A DNA stretch of 64,000 nucleotides from Polyangiaceae bacterium (GTDB lineage: Bacteria > Myxococcota_A > Polyangia > Polyangiales > Polyangiaceae). The stretch spans positions 240,977 through 304,976 of the forward strand of contig JAHBVX010000010.1 of the NCBI GenBank assembly GCA_019637295.1. The letters run 5' to 3'. Shown here piece after piece: positions 62,394 to 64,000 of the stretch. A program made the position numbers and the translations under genes. The notes beneath the pieces are model-generated. The model searched no databases and was not told the origin of the DNA. It saw only the letters and a program-made list of their open reading frames with translations. Every line of letters starts with the position of its first letter. Position 1 is the first letter of the stretch.

Positions 62394-63275
62394 ATGTCCG
62401 ACACCGACCTCGTCGTCGAGAGCACCGCGCAGGGCGGGCTCCTCGGCTTGCTCGAAACAGCCCAGAGCGCGCTCACCCGAGCGGGCACCCCGATCGGCGT
62501 GTTGCGCCTGGACTGGCAGCCGGACGCCGACGCACCCCGCGACATCGCGGTGGGTGTCGAGGCGGAGTACACGGGTCGAGGAAGCCTGGCTCGGCTCGAG
62601 CTGCGCGTCGCCCAACGGCTCGCCAGAGCGCCGGCGGACTCGCTGTTGCGGAGCGCCCTGCTCGAGCTCGGCGGCGTCGCGTACACCAGTGTCTGCATCA
62701 CTCGCGGCCCGCGCGAGCTCGCCGACGTGACCGTTCACTTCGGTTCGCGAGTTCGCTTCCTGTCCAAGTGCACCCTGCTGGTAGCCGACGCGCTGTCCGA
62801 GGCGGATCGGGGGTGCGTGGTGTCGGTCCTCGAGGCGCTCGGCGTCCGGCACGCCGAGCGCGAGGGCTCCCTCTCGGCCAGCGCGACGCAGCTCCGCGGC
62901 GCGCTGAGCGCGGACGCGCAGCTCGGCGCGGTGACCTGCGCGCTCGACCGGGACCTGGGCGTGCAGCTCTACGCCTCGACCCTGCCCTCGACCCGCTCGG
63001 TTCAGCTCTCGATCCAACCCGAGCCCGAGGCCAAGGGCGTGCGCCTCGAGCTCGTGGGCGTCCGCCGCGCCGAGCCGAACGCCAAGAGCCCCGCTGGGGA
63101 CGCGACGGCGCTGCGAGAGTTCCTGAAGGCGCGGTTCGATTTCGAGCTCGGCGCCAAGCGCTGGAGCATCGCCAACGCGCACGGCGAGCCGGACGAGGTC
63201 GAGCGCCGCCGCGGCCCCATCCCCGACCGCGGTCGCATTCACTTCTCGATCAACTGGGGCCTCAAGCGTCGCTGA
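62394..63275 (+). CDS. Hypothetical protein at the end of the PP2C-kinase-VWA operon
   Basis: The 293-residue protein has no signal, membrane segment or motif I recognise. It is an alternating helix/strand protein rich in Leu, Ala, Glu and Arg (LLGLLETAQSALTRAGTPIGVLRLDW; LARLELRVAQRL; TVHFGSRVRFLSKCTLLVADAL) ending in a basic segment (IHFSINWGLKRR). It follows the VWA gene by 76 bases on the same strand, so it may be co-transcribed. Its role in the operon is unknown. Confidence 0.62.
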   Translation: MSDTDLVVESTAQGGLLGLLETAQSALTRAGTPIGVLRLDWQPDADAPRDIAVGVEAEYTGRGSLARLELRVAQRLARAPADSLLRSALLELGGVAYTSVCITRGPRELADVTVHFGSRVRFLSKCTLLVADALSEADRGCVVSVLEALGVRHAEREGSLSASATQLRGALSADAQLGAVTCALDRDLGVQLYASTLPSTRSVQLSIQPEPEAKGVRLELVGVRRAEPNAKSPAGDATALREFLKARFDFELGAKRWSIANAHGEPDEVERRRGPIPDRGRIHFSINWGLKRR

Positions 63276-63287
63276 AGCCGCGACCCG

Positions 63288-63896
63288 TCACTGCGCCGTG
63301 ACGCTGCCGAGCATGGTGGTGTGGAACGCGCAGTAGTACGGGAAGGCGCCCGCGACGTTGAAGCGCAGGCACAGCTCGGCGCCGTTCGCGATCGTCTCGT
63401 TGGCCTTGCCGTCCGCGAGCGCAGGTGTGCCGGTGGTCACCGTGTGAGTGAACCCGCTGTTGTTCGTCCATCGGACGATCTGTCCCGCGTTCACCGTCGC
63501 CGCCGCGGGTGAGAACGCGAAGCCGGAGGTGATGTCCACGGTCGCCGCCGGTCCAGCGCCGGTGCAGGCGACCTTCTCTACGTCCGGGGTGCCGCCGTCG
63601 CCGCCGCCGGAGCCCGCGCCGCCGCCCAAGCCCGCGCTGCCGCCGGAGCCCGCGCTGCCGCCGGAGCCCGCGCTGCCGCTGGAGCCCGCGCCGCCGCCGG
63701 AGCCCGCGCTGCCGCCCGAGCCGCCGGCGCCACCGGAGCTGCCACCCGAGCCGCCCCCGGACCCGCCCCCGCCTCCGGTCGCGCCCGAACCCCCCGAGCC
63801 TCCCTTGCCGCCGTCGTCATCGTCGTCGCCGCAGCCCGACAGGAACAAGCAGGAGCCGATGGCGAGAACGGTGAACGAGCCGAGGAACGAACGCAT
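63288..63896 (-). CDS. Cupredoxin-like lipoprotein with Gly/Ser repeat linker
   Basis: The 202-residue protein has a signal and lipobox (LSGC) followed by GDDDDD and then a linker of about 75 Gly, Ser and Ala residues built from 18-base DNA repeats. The last 90 residues resemble a plastocyanin-type domain (FAFSPAAATVNAGQIVRWTN, SGFTHTVTTG, and AFPYYCAFHTTMLG). The His in FTHT, Cys in YYC, His in FHT and Met in TTM are the four copper ligands in the right order. It should carry electrons or copper at the surface. It is convergent with the last gene of the VWA operon. Confidence 0.82.
   Translation of the reverse strand: MRSFLGSFTVLAIGSCLFLSGCGDDDDDGGKGGSGGSGATGGGGGSGGGSGGSSGGAGGSGGSAGSGGGAGSSGSAGSGGSAGSGGSAGLGGGAGSGGGDGGTPDVEKVACTGAGPAATVDITSGFAFSPAAATVNAGQIVRWTNNSGFTHTVTTGTPALADGKANETIANGAELCLRFNVAGAFPYYCAFHTTMLGSVTAQ
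63603..63710. repeat. Six tandem 18-bp units coding for the Gly/Ser linker
   Basis: Six consecutive 18-base units (consensus GCCGCCGGAGCCCGCGCT on the plus strand) differ by zero to three bases from each other and are read in frame on the minus strand as Ser/Gly/Ala units (AGSGGS). A degenerate seventh follows. Unit number is likely variable among strains. Confidence 0.85.
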
Positions 63897-64000
63897 GGGG
63901 AGAGCCTCCAGTTGGAACGCCGATGCTGAGCGGCCTCGGCGCCGAGCGCAAGACCCGAGGCGGAAATTCTGCCTGAGAGCGCCCCATTTCGCTTTCGCTC

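Noticed and set aside
63603..63710. Possible CRISPR-like array from regularly spaced units
   Set aside because: Units are directly adjacent 18-base repeats without spacers and are read in frame as a Gly/Ser linker.

Overview
The window is about 64 kb of very GC-rich bacterial chromosome. It is densely coding, with no gap above about 250 bases and frequent ATGA/GTGA gene overlaps. Several traits point to a myxobacterium-like member of the Myxococcota (Polyangia/Sorangium type). There are many lipoproteins with GCGDDDD-type or Cys-rich mature ends, a Ser/Thr kinase-PilZ fusion, an FHA-GGDEF protein, a lysine-rich histone H1-like protein, a family of small dispersed repeats and sigma-54-type regulation. 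The assignment is an inference from gene content; no rRNA or marker tree is available.

Layout. 1-2578: the end of a TonB-dependent receptor and two lipoproteins in one operon. 2608-6177: a MarR regulator divergent from a DUF4336 protein with a palindromic operator between them, then an H1-like protein, a GST and a pectinacetylesterase-like lipoprotein. 6221-16329: a signalling island with a PAS/GAF hybrid histidine kinase, a FliA-like sigma factor, an NtrC-type activator, a STPK-PilZ fusion, REC-EAL, FHA-GGDEF, a FecR-domain protein and a PilZ protein. Two near-identical sigma-54-type promoters lie in it. 16352-19909: cysD-cysN/C (with an altered APS-kinase part) and aat. 19913-26246: a Cys-rich repeat lipoprotein, a second DUF4336 protein, a vapBC-type pair, an S9 peptidase, a DUF3820 protein and an ATP-grasp ligase. 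26308-36138: a membrane diguanylate cyclase, a di-haem peroxidase, a phospholipase C-like lipoprotein, then a tight operon of a TolB-like propeller, a membrane HExxH protein and an orphan. 36173-55588: mixed housekeeping and envelope genes (radical SAM, lipoproteins, metallophosphoesterase, lolA, ruvC, FAD oxidoreductase, glycosyltransferase, yhbY, usp, orn, PPi-type phosphofructokinase, and a methyltransferase fused to two Nudix-like domains).

55728-63275 is the most interesting region. An NrtR-type Nudix regulator and nicotinate phosphoribosyltransferase (pncB) lie divergent to an operon of PP2C phosphatase, YegI-like kinase with zinc ribbon, nicotinamidase-like hydrolase, von Willebrand A protein and an orphan. 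The 93-bp divergent region holds two matching palindromes (ATAGTGT-N7-ACACTAT and CTTAGTGT-N7-ACACTAAG) that overlap the two predicted promoters. This suggests NAD salvage and a TerY-P/YegI-PphC-YegL-like protein phosphorylation triad are switched together by NrtR. The window ends with a Gly/Ser-repeat cupredoxin lipoprotein.

A dispersed element bounded by CTAG occurs at 22079-22170 and 56442-56652, with a partial copy at 29449-29474. In both complete copies its right end supplies the TAG stop codon of a minus-strand gene.
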